Positions 7,388 through 14,384 of a stretch of DNA of 22,439 nucleotides are shown in pieces. How positions within the stretch are numbered: position 1 is the stretch's first letter; each line of letters opens with the position of its first letter. Source of the DNA: UBA6921 sp031363085 (lineage in GTDB: Bacteria; Pseudomonadota; Gammaproteobacteria; SG8-11); the NCBI GenBank assembly GCA_031363085.1, contig JANLTU010000235.1:1-22439 (forward strand), written 5' to 3'. The position numbers and the translations under genes were made by a program. The notes below the pieces were generated by a model. The model was not told the origin of the DNA. It saw nothing but the letters and a program-made list of their open reading frames with translations, and did no database searches.

Positions 7388-8350
7388 TTAAGGCGCCGGA
7401 AACACGAGATCGAAACCGTGCTGTCGGGTGTCGAGGTCGAGACCGAGGTGGGAAGCGGTGCGCAGATTCACGGCGATACGCACGTCCCGCAATGGCAAGA
7501 AAACCGGTTCGCCGCCTAATCCTCCGCGCGCACGACTTACCGCCATGGCCGCAAGACGCCGCCCAAGCTGTAGGTTGTCCGGATACAACGCGAACAACAC
7601 ACCCTTAGACACGTGACCCAAACTACTGGAGAAAATAACCACGTTGCGATTCCAAGCCTGCTCCAGAATTAAAGGTAGCAGCGCAGCCTCGTCCAGTATC
7701 CCCGTATCCATGGGCAACCAGATGGCATCGTTGCTACCGGTTGCAAGCTGCAACAAATCCCGATAGACCTGCGCCCCTTCGCGCAGGTCGCCGGCCGGGC
7801 GCGCGATCAGCTCAAAGCCCTGCACTCTGGCGGCATCTTGAGCTTGTTTCATCAGCCATGCGCTGCGCGGGCTGTAGACCGTCATGACACGCCGGACGCC
7901 AGGCGCCAATGACTTCAAACGCTCCAATAACAAGCCCGGGTCCGGCGCCAAACTGAAACCACCCATGCACGCCGGGCGGTAGTCCGGAAGTGACAACACC
8001 GCGCCCGCGATGACTGGAACCGCCGCGTTCAATCCTCTCGCCGCTTTCAGTCCGCGCTGGCCCAGGGCGACAATCACCGTGCTGTTCTGCTCGACGAACG
8101 AACGATGCAGGGCGACGCTATCGAAATTGTCGCTAAGCGGATAACGCTGAACACGGACTTCGCTTTCCAACCCTTGAATGATCTGCTCGAACACGGTGCG
8201 AAATGGCTCACCCACCTCGGGATAAAAAACAGCCACTGAAACCGCAGCCGCTTGATTCTGCATGGGTGCACAAAGGAGCAGGAACGCGATCCGGACGAAT
8301 CGAAACCGACCGCTGCTATTCCCAGGTAATTGACGGAGCTCGTTGTTCAT
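7388..8350 (-). CDS. Periplasmic ABC transporter substrate-binding protein, ABC_sub_bind family
   Basis: A 320-residue protein resembling the ABC_sub_bind (COG2984) periplasmic proteins. The N-terminus has a basic stretch (RFRFVR), a hydrophobic core (IAFLLLCAPM) and an Ala-rich cleavage region before 'VSVAVFYPEVGEPFRTVFEQ', which fits export. Typical features are 'STVIVALGQRGLKAARGLNA', 'VPVIAGAVLSLPDYRP', the second-lobe opening 'RRVMTVYSPRSAWLMKQA', and 'GVLFALYPDNLQLGRRLAAM' near the end. No permease or ATPase is adjacent. It lies between a TonB receptor gene (67 nt upstream) and a hybrid kinase gene (5 nt downstream), so it more likely passes a ligand to the kinase than acts in import. 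The ATG at 8350 has an A-rich leader but no Shine-Dalgarno; a start at 8263 would lose the signal peptide. Confidence 0.82.
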   Translation of the reverse strand: MNNELRQLPGNSSGRFRFVRIAFLLLCAPMQNQAAAVSVAVFYPEVGEPFRTVFEQIIQGLESEVRVQRYPLSDNFDSVALHRSFVEQNSTVIVALGQRGLKAARGLNAAVPVIAGAVLSLPDYRPACMGGFSLAPDPGLLLERLKSLAPGVRRVMTVYSPRSAWLMKQAQDAARVQGFELIARPAGDLREGAQVYRDLLQLATGSNDAIWLPMDTGILDEAALLPLILEQAWNRNVVIFSSSLGHVSKGVLFALYPDNLQLGRRLAAMAVSRARGGLGGEPVFLPLRDVRIAVNLRTASHLGLDLDTRQHGFDLVFPAP

Positions 8351-8417
8351 TTTTATTTTTTTACGTTTTTAAGGTTACTGCCCACTCAAAAGACTCGGCC
8401 CTGCTGAGCGCCTCGGG

Positions 8418-10499
8418 TCAATACCTATAGTTCAGCTCCAGAAAATAATTGCGCCCCGGCAAGGGCAGATCGTTGCGGATAAATCCCGGCGCCGGAGACG
8501 GCTCGCGCGCATCGGCGTTGAACACATTGCGCACGCTTGCCGCGATGTCCCAAGCGCCCCACAGGTGCTTGCGCCGGATCGTTACGTCGACACTTGTGTA
8601 GTCGTCGATCTGTGGGCGCGAATCACCCGCAGCACGGTCACGTTGCGCGACCCGCTTGAGCTGGGTATTGAAATTCCAGTCCGGCAGAAAAGCCCAATCG
8701 CCGCGCAGATAAAGCTGATGATGCGGCGCATGACCCGCATCTTGATCGGTCAATTTGTCGGTATTTTGCTGGTACGCATAGTTGCCGCTTAAACGTAGCG
8801 CGTCGGCTATTTTCCAACTGGCGGTCAGTTCCAAACCATACCCGGTCTGACTGCTGGTGTTCTGCGCCGTGGAAGTGGTTGCCGCCGGGTCCGGCACAAA
8901 GCGGATAATGTCGCGCATCGTGTAGCGGAAAAGATTGAGGCCGGTCTGTACAGCGGAGGTTGGGCGGTAGTCCCACGCAAGCTCTAGCGTATCGATAGTT
9001 TCCGGGGCCAGTTTGGAATTGCCTAACGCGACCGGATTGTTGATGTTGTACAACTCCGCAAACGCGGGCGCGCGAAACGCCCGGCCATACAGAAATTTAC
9101 TGGTGAGGTTGTAGGAGGTTTGCCAAACCAGCGCTAGGCGCGGGTTCCAGGTGTTGCCAAAATCGGAATAGCGGTCGCAGCGCATGCCGGCGGTAAGCTC
9201 CCAGTCGGAAGCAAACGCCCATTCATCCTGAATAAACCCGTAATACACAGTACGGTCGTGCGGCTGGATGTACACCAGACTCGGATCACCGGAGACGTCG
9301 CGCACTAACGGCGGCGAGCCGAGGAAGGGAGTGAGGGTGGCGTCGAAATTTTTGGACTCTCTGACCTTATAAAGGTCAACGAAATCAATTCCCGCCCCGA
9401 GGCGCAGCTTGTGCTGAATCAGCCCGGAATATAGGGCGGATCCGCTCAGACGAACGTGCCGCTCTGCCCGCTCGGGCTTGCCGATCAGTCCTTCGGGAAA
9501 CTTATTACCGAAGGCACCCGGTGGGAATGCAGTAAAGTCTGTTTTCAGGCGCGTTTCGAAATAACTGAGCTGGGTAGCAACACCCCAATGCCCGGAATAC
9601 TTGGGATTATCGTAAGTCAGTTCGGCGTTGTAGCGATCACTGCGCATCGTTCCTTGTGGGTCCAGCGCCTGGGCTACTCCGGCACCGGTACCCAGATTAC
9701 GCCGTCGCTGGTAACCCATGCGCCCACGCCAATCGCCACGTGCCAAGTCGAGATGCAGATCAAGCGCATCGCGCCGTGTGTTAACCGATCCAGGAGCCAG
9801 CGAAATATTGGTTCCAAAGAGCGGATCCAGAAAGGTTTGGGCGTCGGCATCGACAGCGCGCCGCTGACCCTCGGTGGAATGCCACTCTAAAGAAAACGCG
9901 CTCTCCCACTCCCCTTGCTTGCCATGCAGCAGCCAAGCGTCCCGAGTATCGAAGCTGCCTGCACGCACACCCGCCTCGCCACCATTGATATGAGCCGCCG
10001 TCTTCATGACGATATTAATGACCCCGGCAAAGGCATCGGCGCCGTACAAGGCCGAACCAGGACCACGAATCACTTCGATGCGCGCGATATTCCTCACCGG
10101 CATACCGCCCCAGCCAGTACTCCGGTCACCGAAATTCGCCTCCGTGACCGGCACACCGTTGACCATCATCAAAACCTGCGGATTATATTGGCTGTAGATG
10201 CCGCGAATAAAGTAAAGCGGATTGTAGGCAAGAGGAGAGTAAGAAACGTGCAGCCCTGGCACCATATCGAGCACTTGGTCCAAGTCAGTCGCGCCAATCG
10301 CTTCGATATCCTCGGCGGTAATGACGGTCGCCGCCGCAGGTGCGCGCGCAACCGATTGGCGGCTCCCAGTCGCGAGGCTGACAAAGTCTTGATTACCGTA
10401 AACCTGCGTCAGCTCTTCTTCGTCTTTAGTTTGCGCTGCTACGTCCAACGCAACGGCAACCACGCATAGTGCGCACCAACACCGCCAAAATGTAGCCAT
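8418..10499 (-). CDS. TonB-dependent outer-membrane receptor
   Basis: Outer-membrane 22-strand barrel with plug, 693 residues from the ATG at 10499; the open frame extends 24 bases further to a TTG that I consider unlikely. After a signal peptide (hydrophobic core CALCVVAVALDVAAQ) comes 'EEELTQVYGNQDFVSLATGS', the N-terminal signature of a family often found beside two-component or GGDEF sensors. The plug reads 'ATVITAEDIEAIGATDLDQV', then 'VLMMVNGVPV', 'IARIEVIRGPGSALYGADAF' and 'AGVINIVMKT'. The barrel ends in an aromatic strand, 'FLELNYRY', as expected for BamA-dependent insertion. The substrate is unknown; the family includes vitamin B12- and siderophore-type receptors. It is followed by the periplasmic binding protein and hybrid kinase genes and is probably their first gene. 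A small hairpin lies 26 nt before the start. Confidence 0.92.
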   Translation of the reverse strand: MATFWRCWCALCVVAVALDVAAQTKDEEELTQVYGNQDFVSLATGSRQSVARAPAAATVITAEDIEAIGATDLDQVLDMVPGLHVSYSPLAYNPLYFIRGIYSQYNPQVLMMVNGVPVTEANFGDRSTGWGGMPVRNIARIEVIRGPGSALYGADAFAGVINIVMKTAAHINGGEAGVRAGSFDTRDAWLLHGKQGEWESAFSLEWHSTEGQRRAVDADAQTFLDPLFGTNISLAPGSVNTRRDALDLHLDLARGDWRGRMGYQRRRNLGTGAGVAQALDPQGTMRSDRYNAELTYDNPKYSGHWGVATQLSYFETRLKTDFTAFPPGAFGNKFPEGLIGKPERAERHVRLSGSALYSGLIQHKLRLGAGIDFVDLYKVRESKNFDATLTPFLGSPPLVRDVSGDPSLVYIQPHDRTVYYGFIQDEWAFASDWELTAGMRCDRYSDFGNTWNPRLALVWQTSYNLTSKFLYGRAFRAPAFAELYNINNPVALGNSKLAPETIDTLELAWDYRPTSAVQTGLNLFRYTMRDIIRFVPDPAATTSTAQNTSSQTGYGLELTASWKIADALRLSGNYAYQQNTDKLTDQDAGHAPHHQLYLRGDWAFLPDWNFNTQLKRVAQRDRAAGDSRPQIDDYTSVDVTIRRKHLWGAWDIAASVRNVFNADAREPSPAPGFIRNDLPLPGRNYFLELNYRY

Positions 10500-10524
10500 G
10501 GGGAAATGCTCTATTGAGATCAAA

Positions 10525-10537
10525 GGGACAGCGTCCC
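10525..10537. repeat. Short hairpin upstream of the TonB receptor gene
   Basis: GGGAC (10525-10529) and GTCCC (10533-10537) pair perfectly around a 3-nt loop. Read on the - strand, the stem is followed by only three T, so as a terminator of the preceding citrate-synthase-like gene it would be weak. It may instead lie in the 5' leader of the receptor mRNA or be a small dispersed palindrome. It sits in the 125-bp gap that separates the two - strand gene groups. Confidence 0.35.
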
Positions 10538-10624
10538 CAGATCATCGGCGGCCCCTGCGTAGACTTTAGATTTTGGAACAGGGGGTTGCGAGCGGCATCG
10601 GGAAGACCTCTCCGCTGCGGGCTA

Positions 10625-11425
10625 TTATTCCCAGCGTCGCTGCGGCACGCCCGTATAGGTTATGCGTGTACAGCGCAATGGGAAGAAAATACCTTCGGGT
10701 TTTCCCGCAGCGTCGATGAAGCATGGCAACATCCCTGCTGTGAAGCAAAAGATTAGGAATAGATAGTATTCTTGCGGTGTAAAATCCATATCGGCGGCGA
10801 TTGCGGCACACAAGGCTGCAATATTGATATGTAACCGCCAACGTCCTTCCAACAGCACCCTCTCCACTTCGAAAGCCAAGCGGACATAGGGGCCTTGATC
10901 CAACCCCGAACGTCTAATCAGCTTCAGCATATGCGGAATACGCTCATCCTCGCGCGTAATCGGACGGCCATATCCATAGATGCGGCGATATTTTTTCAGC
11001 TCCTGCTTTATCAACACCTGCAACGGCATGCCCTCATCCAGCTTCTGCTTCGCACGCAGCAGAAAATCTATGGCCCGGATATCGGGACGCCGCCCATAGA
11101 TGCTCGCCTCGGACACGCCGACCCCCGCGCTGATGCCAAGGGCGCCGGTACTGCGCGCGGTCCCAGCCAACGCGGCAACACGATTGGCCCACAAACGCGG
11201 CTCAGGGTAACTGTTGTAGGTCCACATCGCGTTGAGCACTTTGAGTTGCGTCGGGGTGAAGCGCCGTCCGGTGATGGAATACAGATACAGCTCCATCCAA
11301 TCCAGGTCGCCCAGGTCCACATGTAAATCCTGCCCGCGAAACACCACACGCTCGCTGGCAAACCAAGCACCCATGCGCGTGACCCAGTTGTCCTCACTCT
11401 CCAGCAAGCGCTTGAGACCGCTCAT
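10625..11425 (-). CDS. Small citrate synthase/citryl-CoA lyase-like protein, second paralogue, probably lacking the active site
   Basis: A 266-residue protein recognisable as the citrate synthase fold, close in size to citryl-CoA lyase and to the C-terminal domain of ATP-citrate lyase. The match is by order of motifs: 'PRLWANRVAALAGTARSTGA', then IYGRRP, 'YRRIYGYGRPITREDERIPH' (where family members have GxGHR), 'YVRLAFEVERVL', INIAALCAAI (where they have NVDG) and a C-terminal 'FPLRCTRITYTG' like the family's R-x-x-YxG end. By eye, the catalytic positions read Pro in 'NSYPEP', Arg154 for the second His and Ala203 for the Asp, so ordinary citrate synthase chemistry seems impossible. Its ATG overlaps the stop of the preceding paralogue (ATGA), which suggests equal synthesis and a heteromer. 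Alternatively it is a regulatory or structural subunit. The function is not known to me. Confidence 0.75.
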   Translation of the reverse strand: MSGLKRLLESEDNWVTRMGAWFASERVVFRGQDLHVDLGDLDWMELYLYSITGRRFTPTQLKVLNAMWTYNSYPEPRLWANRVAALAGTARSTGALGISAGVGVSEASIYGRRPDIRAIDFLLRAKQKLDEGMPLQVLIKQELKKYRRIYGYGRPITREDERIPHMLKLIRRSGLDQGPYVRLAFEVERVLLEGRWRLHINIAALCAAIAADMDFTPQEYYLFLIFCFTAGMLPCFIDAAGKPEGIFFPLRCTRITYTGVPQRRWE

Positions 11426-12261
11426 GGCGCTGCCTGCGTATTATCCACCGGGCGCGAGCTGCGCGGCCCGGGGTCGTCGGTGAGCGTCAAGCCACCATGG
11501 AAAAACGGAAACCGCCGCCAACCGAGCTCTTCTTGCTCCAATGCATGAGCTGCCGCTCCGGGCAGGCGTAACAATAGGTACAACATTTCGCCCTGCACTG
11601 CCGTAAAGCCCAAATCAACAAATGCAGCGGCAGCAACTCCGGTCATGGCCAAGGGACAACCTGCTGCCTGCTCAAGTTCGACGCGCTGCTGTTGCAACCC
11701 GGCCAAGGCATGACCGGGACTGCAGGCGACGAGGTAGGCGAGGGTTTGACGCACAGGCGTGGCGCAACTCGTGCCGTGCGGATCGAAGCCCGGCGCGTGT
11801 TCCATCGGCGACCACACATCGGCGCGTTCTTCGCTCGGCGGATTGTGCAGGCGTTCACGCCAGGCATTCCAGTCCTCGCCGCAGACTTGCCATAATTCCA
11901 TGGCAAGCGCCACTTCATGCGCACCGCCCAATTGTCCAGCACCAACCGCGAGCGCCGCCATGAGACAGGATGCATGCGTGGATCCCGCCACCCCGCCACT
12001 CATGGCAGCGTGCACGCTGTAATCGCGCGGACCTGGATTGGCGATGGCAACCGCCAAGCCTTCCAGCAGCCGGGCCTGTGCTCGTACCGGCCGTTCGCGC
12101 GCGAATAGCAGGTACAAATATTCGATCCAGGTGGCCTTGCCCAGCATCTCGCCGTACACATCGTATCCGCTGCAATAACAGGCGGCTGCAACAAAGGGAT
12201 TATCGGGTTCGGCAACTTCTTCCCAGATTTTGCTATGGATGGTTTCGGTTTTATCGCTCAT
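11422..12261 (-). CDS. Small citrate synthase/citryl-CoA lyase-like protein, first paralogue
   Basis: 279 residues from the ATG at 12261, chosen because GGGAGGAG ends 6 nt before it; an upstream start would place that site inside the gene. Family resemblance lies in 'LLEGLAVAIANPGPRDYSVH' plus AAMSGGVAGST (family: ADHG/ADHE followed by an Ala/Ser-rich helix), 'GAGQLGGAHEVALAMELW' (family: GGA motif), and 'MTGVAAAAFVDLGF', which parallels NVDGLIGVAFVDM of ATP-citrate lyase. The catalytic His of ADHG reads Pro (residue 76), the NVD Asp reads Thr (207), and the GxGH motif is not recognisable ('APGFDPHGTS' stands near it). It lies 41 nt after the thiamine-diphosphate enzyme and overlaps its paralogue by 4 nt. 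It may bind an acyl-CoA or a 2-oxo acid as part of a hetero-oligomer. The exact reaction, if any, is unknown. Confidence 0.75.
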   Translation of the reverse strand: MSDKTETIHSKIWEEVAEPDNPFVAAACYCSGYDVYGEMLGKATWIEYLYLLFARERPVRAQARLLEGLAVAIANPGPRDYSVHAAMSGGVAGSTHASCLMAALAVGAGQLGGAHEVALAMELWQVCGEDWNAWRERLHNPPSEERADVWSPMEHAPGFDPHGTSCATPVRQTLAYLVACSPGHALAGLQQQRVELEQAAGCPLAMTGVAAAAFVDLGFTAVQGEMLYLLLRLPGAAAHALEQEELGWRRFPFFHGGLTLTDDPGPRSSRPVDNTQAAP

Positions 12262-12302
12262 GAGCAGCTCCTCCCACGCGTTACGCAACGTTTTATTTGT
12301 GA

Positions 12303-14162
12303 TTAATTGTTGACCGCCATGCCTAGCACTTTCGTGCGCATATGCATGGGCGGAATCTCTTCCCGATCAATGCGCACATCTAACAATGTCGGCCCTGGAT
12401 ATCGGCACAAGCCACAAATACCCAGCGCCGTAAGTTCGTAAAGCGAATGCACCGTGAATGCCTGCGCGCCCATCGCCTGGGCCATCTCGCAATAATTGAT
12501 CGGCGGCAATTCAAAACCCAACGGTTCTGAGCGCCCCAGACGCTGACCGTGCATCACCATTCCCAAAATACCATCGTTCAAAATCACAAAAACGATGCTC
12601 AACTTCTCTTGCACCGCCACGGTGATTTCCTGCCCACTCATCAGAAAACTACCGTCGCCGACGATACATACGACCGGATGAGGCCGGCTACCCAGAGCGG
12701 TGCCGACCGCTGCGCCGACTGCCCATCCCATCGAAGCGTATTCAAAACTTGACCGGAAGATATTCACTATGTGCGAACGCCGCCCTGATAATCTCCGGTC
12801 GCGTGGATGCAAGTAGTGAATCGCCCAAGCCAAGCCATTGCCGGGATCGACGAGGAACCGGGTATCGAACGGGAACAAGCGTGACAATTCACGCATCAGC
12901 CGTTGCGGCTTGAGCACGTTCGGGCAATCTGCAGAACTGGTTTCTGCATCAAAACTAAGCTGGGCAGGCGGGTAGCTTGGCAGTGGCGTGGGTAAGTAAT
13001 CATCCTTGTTACGATCAAATGATGTTGGATCACGGTCCAACCGAACAGTACTCGCATAGGACGGCGCGCCCTCACCCAACGGGCGCCAACGTTCCACTAA
13101 GCACTCGAACACGGTGCGGGTCCGCCCTTGCACATGCAAACGCGCCATGGGCGCGCGCGCGAAGTATTTTCCGGTTTCGTCGATCTGCACCAACCGGCGA
13201 TTCAGCAGCGCTTTTTCATCCCACCCCGCAGTATCCCATTCGCCCATGACGGTTCCGGCCGCAAGTACCAGATCGCCGTCGGCTAACAGCACGTTGGCGT
13301 TGCGATGACCGGCAAACCCGAATACACCGCGATACAGTGGATGGTAAGCATTGATCAGCCCCTTGCCGTGCGGCGTCGTGACCACCGGGATGTTGCGTAG
13401 CAGCGCAAATTCCAGAATGACTCCGGCCGCCTCAGCACAGCCGCCACCCAGCAGAATAACCGGATTTTTTGCCGCTGCGATCAACCCGCACAGTTCTTCA
13501 AAAACATTGCAGTCGAACAAAGAAGGGGCGCGCAACAACTTGCGCAGATCAAACGACGGTGCGGCCACCGGTGCCAACCCGCGCATCACATCGGTTGGCA
13601 GAGTGAGATGTGCCGTGGTGCGCGAGCGGCACGCGGTGACGATGGCGTCGATGAGTTTGGTTTCGAGTTGCTGCGGATGAGAAATCAACGAATTGTAGCT
13701 GGTGCAGTATTCAAACATTCCCAGTGTGTTGACGCTGGTGCAGGAGGATTCCTGCAACGCCCCCTTGCCAAAGAAAGGCAACGCGGTCTGTGCCGTAAGT
13801 GCCAGCACAGGAATGTCGTTCTGATAGGCGTTAGCGACCCCGGTAATCAAGTTGGTGGCACCCGGCCCGGTGGTGGAACAACACACGCCGAGCCGGCCGG
13901 TTTCGCGCGCGTAACCGTCTGCCATGAAGGCAGCACCGGTCTCGTGGCGTGCCACCACGGCACGCGGCCCGCCGCGCCGCGCGCTACGCGCCAGCGCATT
14001 AAATAAGGGGTCAATCGCGCCGCCGGGTATGCCAAACACGTACTCGACACCAATCTGTTCAAGATAACTGACCAGCAAATCGCCGGTTTGATAAGGCTGC
14101 TCAGGGCACGTTATTTTTTCTGTAGCAACATCCCGAGGTGGAACGGAGGAATTGAGTGACAT
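12303..14162 (-). CDS. Acetolactate synthase-like thiamine-diphosphate-dependent enzyme
   Basis: 619 residues from the ATG at 14162. A GTG at 14210 would add 16 residues, and neither start has a strong ribosome site. It contains the three domains of the pyruvate oxidase/acetolactate synthase family. The N-terminal PYR domain carries 'YVFGIPGGAIDPLF', the catalytic Glu74 in 'ARHETGAAFMADGYARETGR', and 'STTGPGATNLITGVANAYQN'. A central domain carries VILLGGG and 'PVVTTPHGKG'. The C-terminal PP domain carries the diphosphate motif GDGSFLMSGQ (502-511) through LNDGILGMV. All cofactor residues are intact, so it should be active on a 2-oxo acid such as pyruvate. Glyoxylate carboligase, sulfoacetaldehyde acetyltransferase or a specialised acyloin synthase are equally possible. 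No small regulatory subunit (ilvN) or ilvC is nearby, arguing against valine synthesis. The two citrate-synthase-like genes follow directly. Confidence 0.88.
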   Translation of the reverse strand: MSLNSSVPPRDVATEKITCPEQPYQTGDLLVSYLEQIGVEYVFGIPGGAIDPLFNALARSARRGGPRAVVARHETGAAFMADGYARETGRLGVCCSTTGPGATNLITGVANAYQNDIPVLALTAQTALPFFGKGALQESSCTSVNTLGMFEYCTSYNSLISHPQQLETKLIDAIVTACRSRTTAHLTLPTDVMRGLAPVAAPSFDLRKLLRAPSLFDCNVFEELCGLIAAAKNPVILLGGGCAEAAGVILEFALLRNIPVVTTPHGKGLINAYHPLYRGVFGFAGHRNANVLLADGDLVLAAGTVMGEWDTAGWDEKALLNRRLVQIDETGKYFARAPMARLHVQGRTRTVFECLVERWRPLGEGAPSYASTVRLDRDPTSFDRNKDDYLPTPLPSYPPAQLSFDAETSSADCPNVLKPQRLMRELSRLFPFDTRFLVDPGNGLAWAIHYLHPRDRRLSGRRSHIVNIFRSSFEYASMGWAVGAAVGTALGSRPHPVVCIVGDGSFLMSGQEITVAVQEKLSIVFVILNDGILGMVMHGQRLGRSEPLGFELPPINYCEMAQAMGAQAFTVHSLYELTALGICGLCRYPGPTLLDVRIDREEIPPMHMRTKVLGMAVNN

Positions 14163-14180
14163 AGAAGTTGCATCTCTGTA

Positions 14181-14192
14181 AGTGAGTTCACT
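14181..14192. promoter_or_regulatory. Short palindrome before the TPP-enzyme start
   Basis: AGTGA-GT-TCACT is a perfect 5-bp palindrome with a 2-nt centre, 19 bases upstream of the ATG at 14162. It may be an operator, or part of the coding region if the GTG at 14210 is the true start. Support is from symmetry only. Confidence 0.2.
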
Positions 14193-14221
14193 CCAGGCCC
14201 CTTCTCGCACTGCTGTTTGAC

Positions 14222-14260
14222 TTACATCTCGCTCGATGGCATTCGGACACGAAGATGTAA
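14222..14260. promoter_or_regulatory. Inverted repeat upstream of the TPP-enzyme gene
   Basis: TTACATCT (14222-14229) and AGATGTAA (14253-14260) form a perfect 8-bp inverted repeat with half-site centres 31 bp apart, about three helical turns. It lies 60 to 98 bases upstream of the ATG at 14162, in the 222-bp gap between the chemotaxis/partner-switch operon and the TPP-enzyme cluster. A related imperfect half-site (CATCTCTGTAAG) lies at 14171-14182. The arrangement suggests a dimer or looping regulator, or an mRNA stem. No confident -35/-10 pair was found. Confidence 0.35.
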
Positions 14261-14384
14261 AGACGCGGACTACTAGGCTTTGATGTGGTCGATTAAGCAG
14301 TCAAAGTGACGTAACGGGCAATACCATGTTGTGTAAATTTTTGTGGCGGATGACGCGATGATGACTACCACGCGGACTCTAGCC

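Noticed and set aside
14340..14384. Terminator for the chemotaxis/partner-switch operon
   Set aside because: GTGG...CCAC can pair weakly on the - strand, but it is followed by A-rich rather than T-rich sequence.
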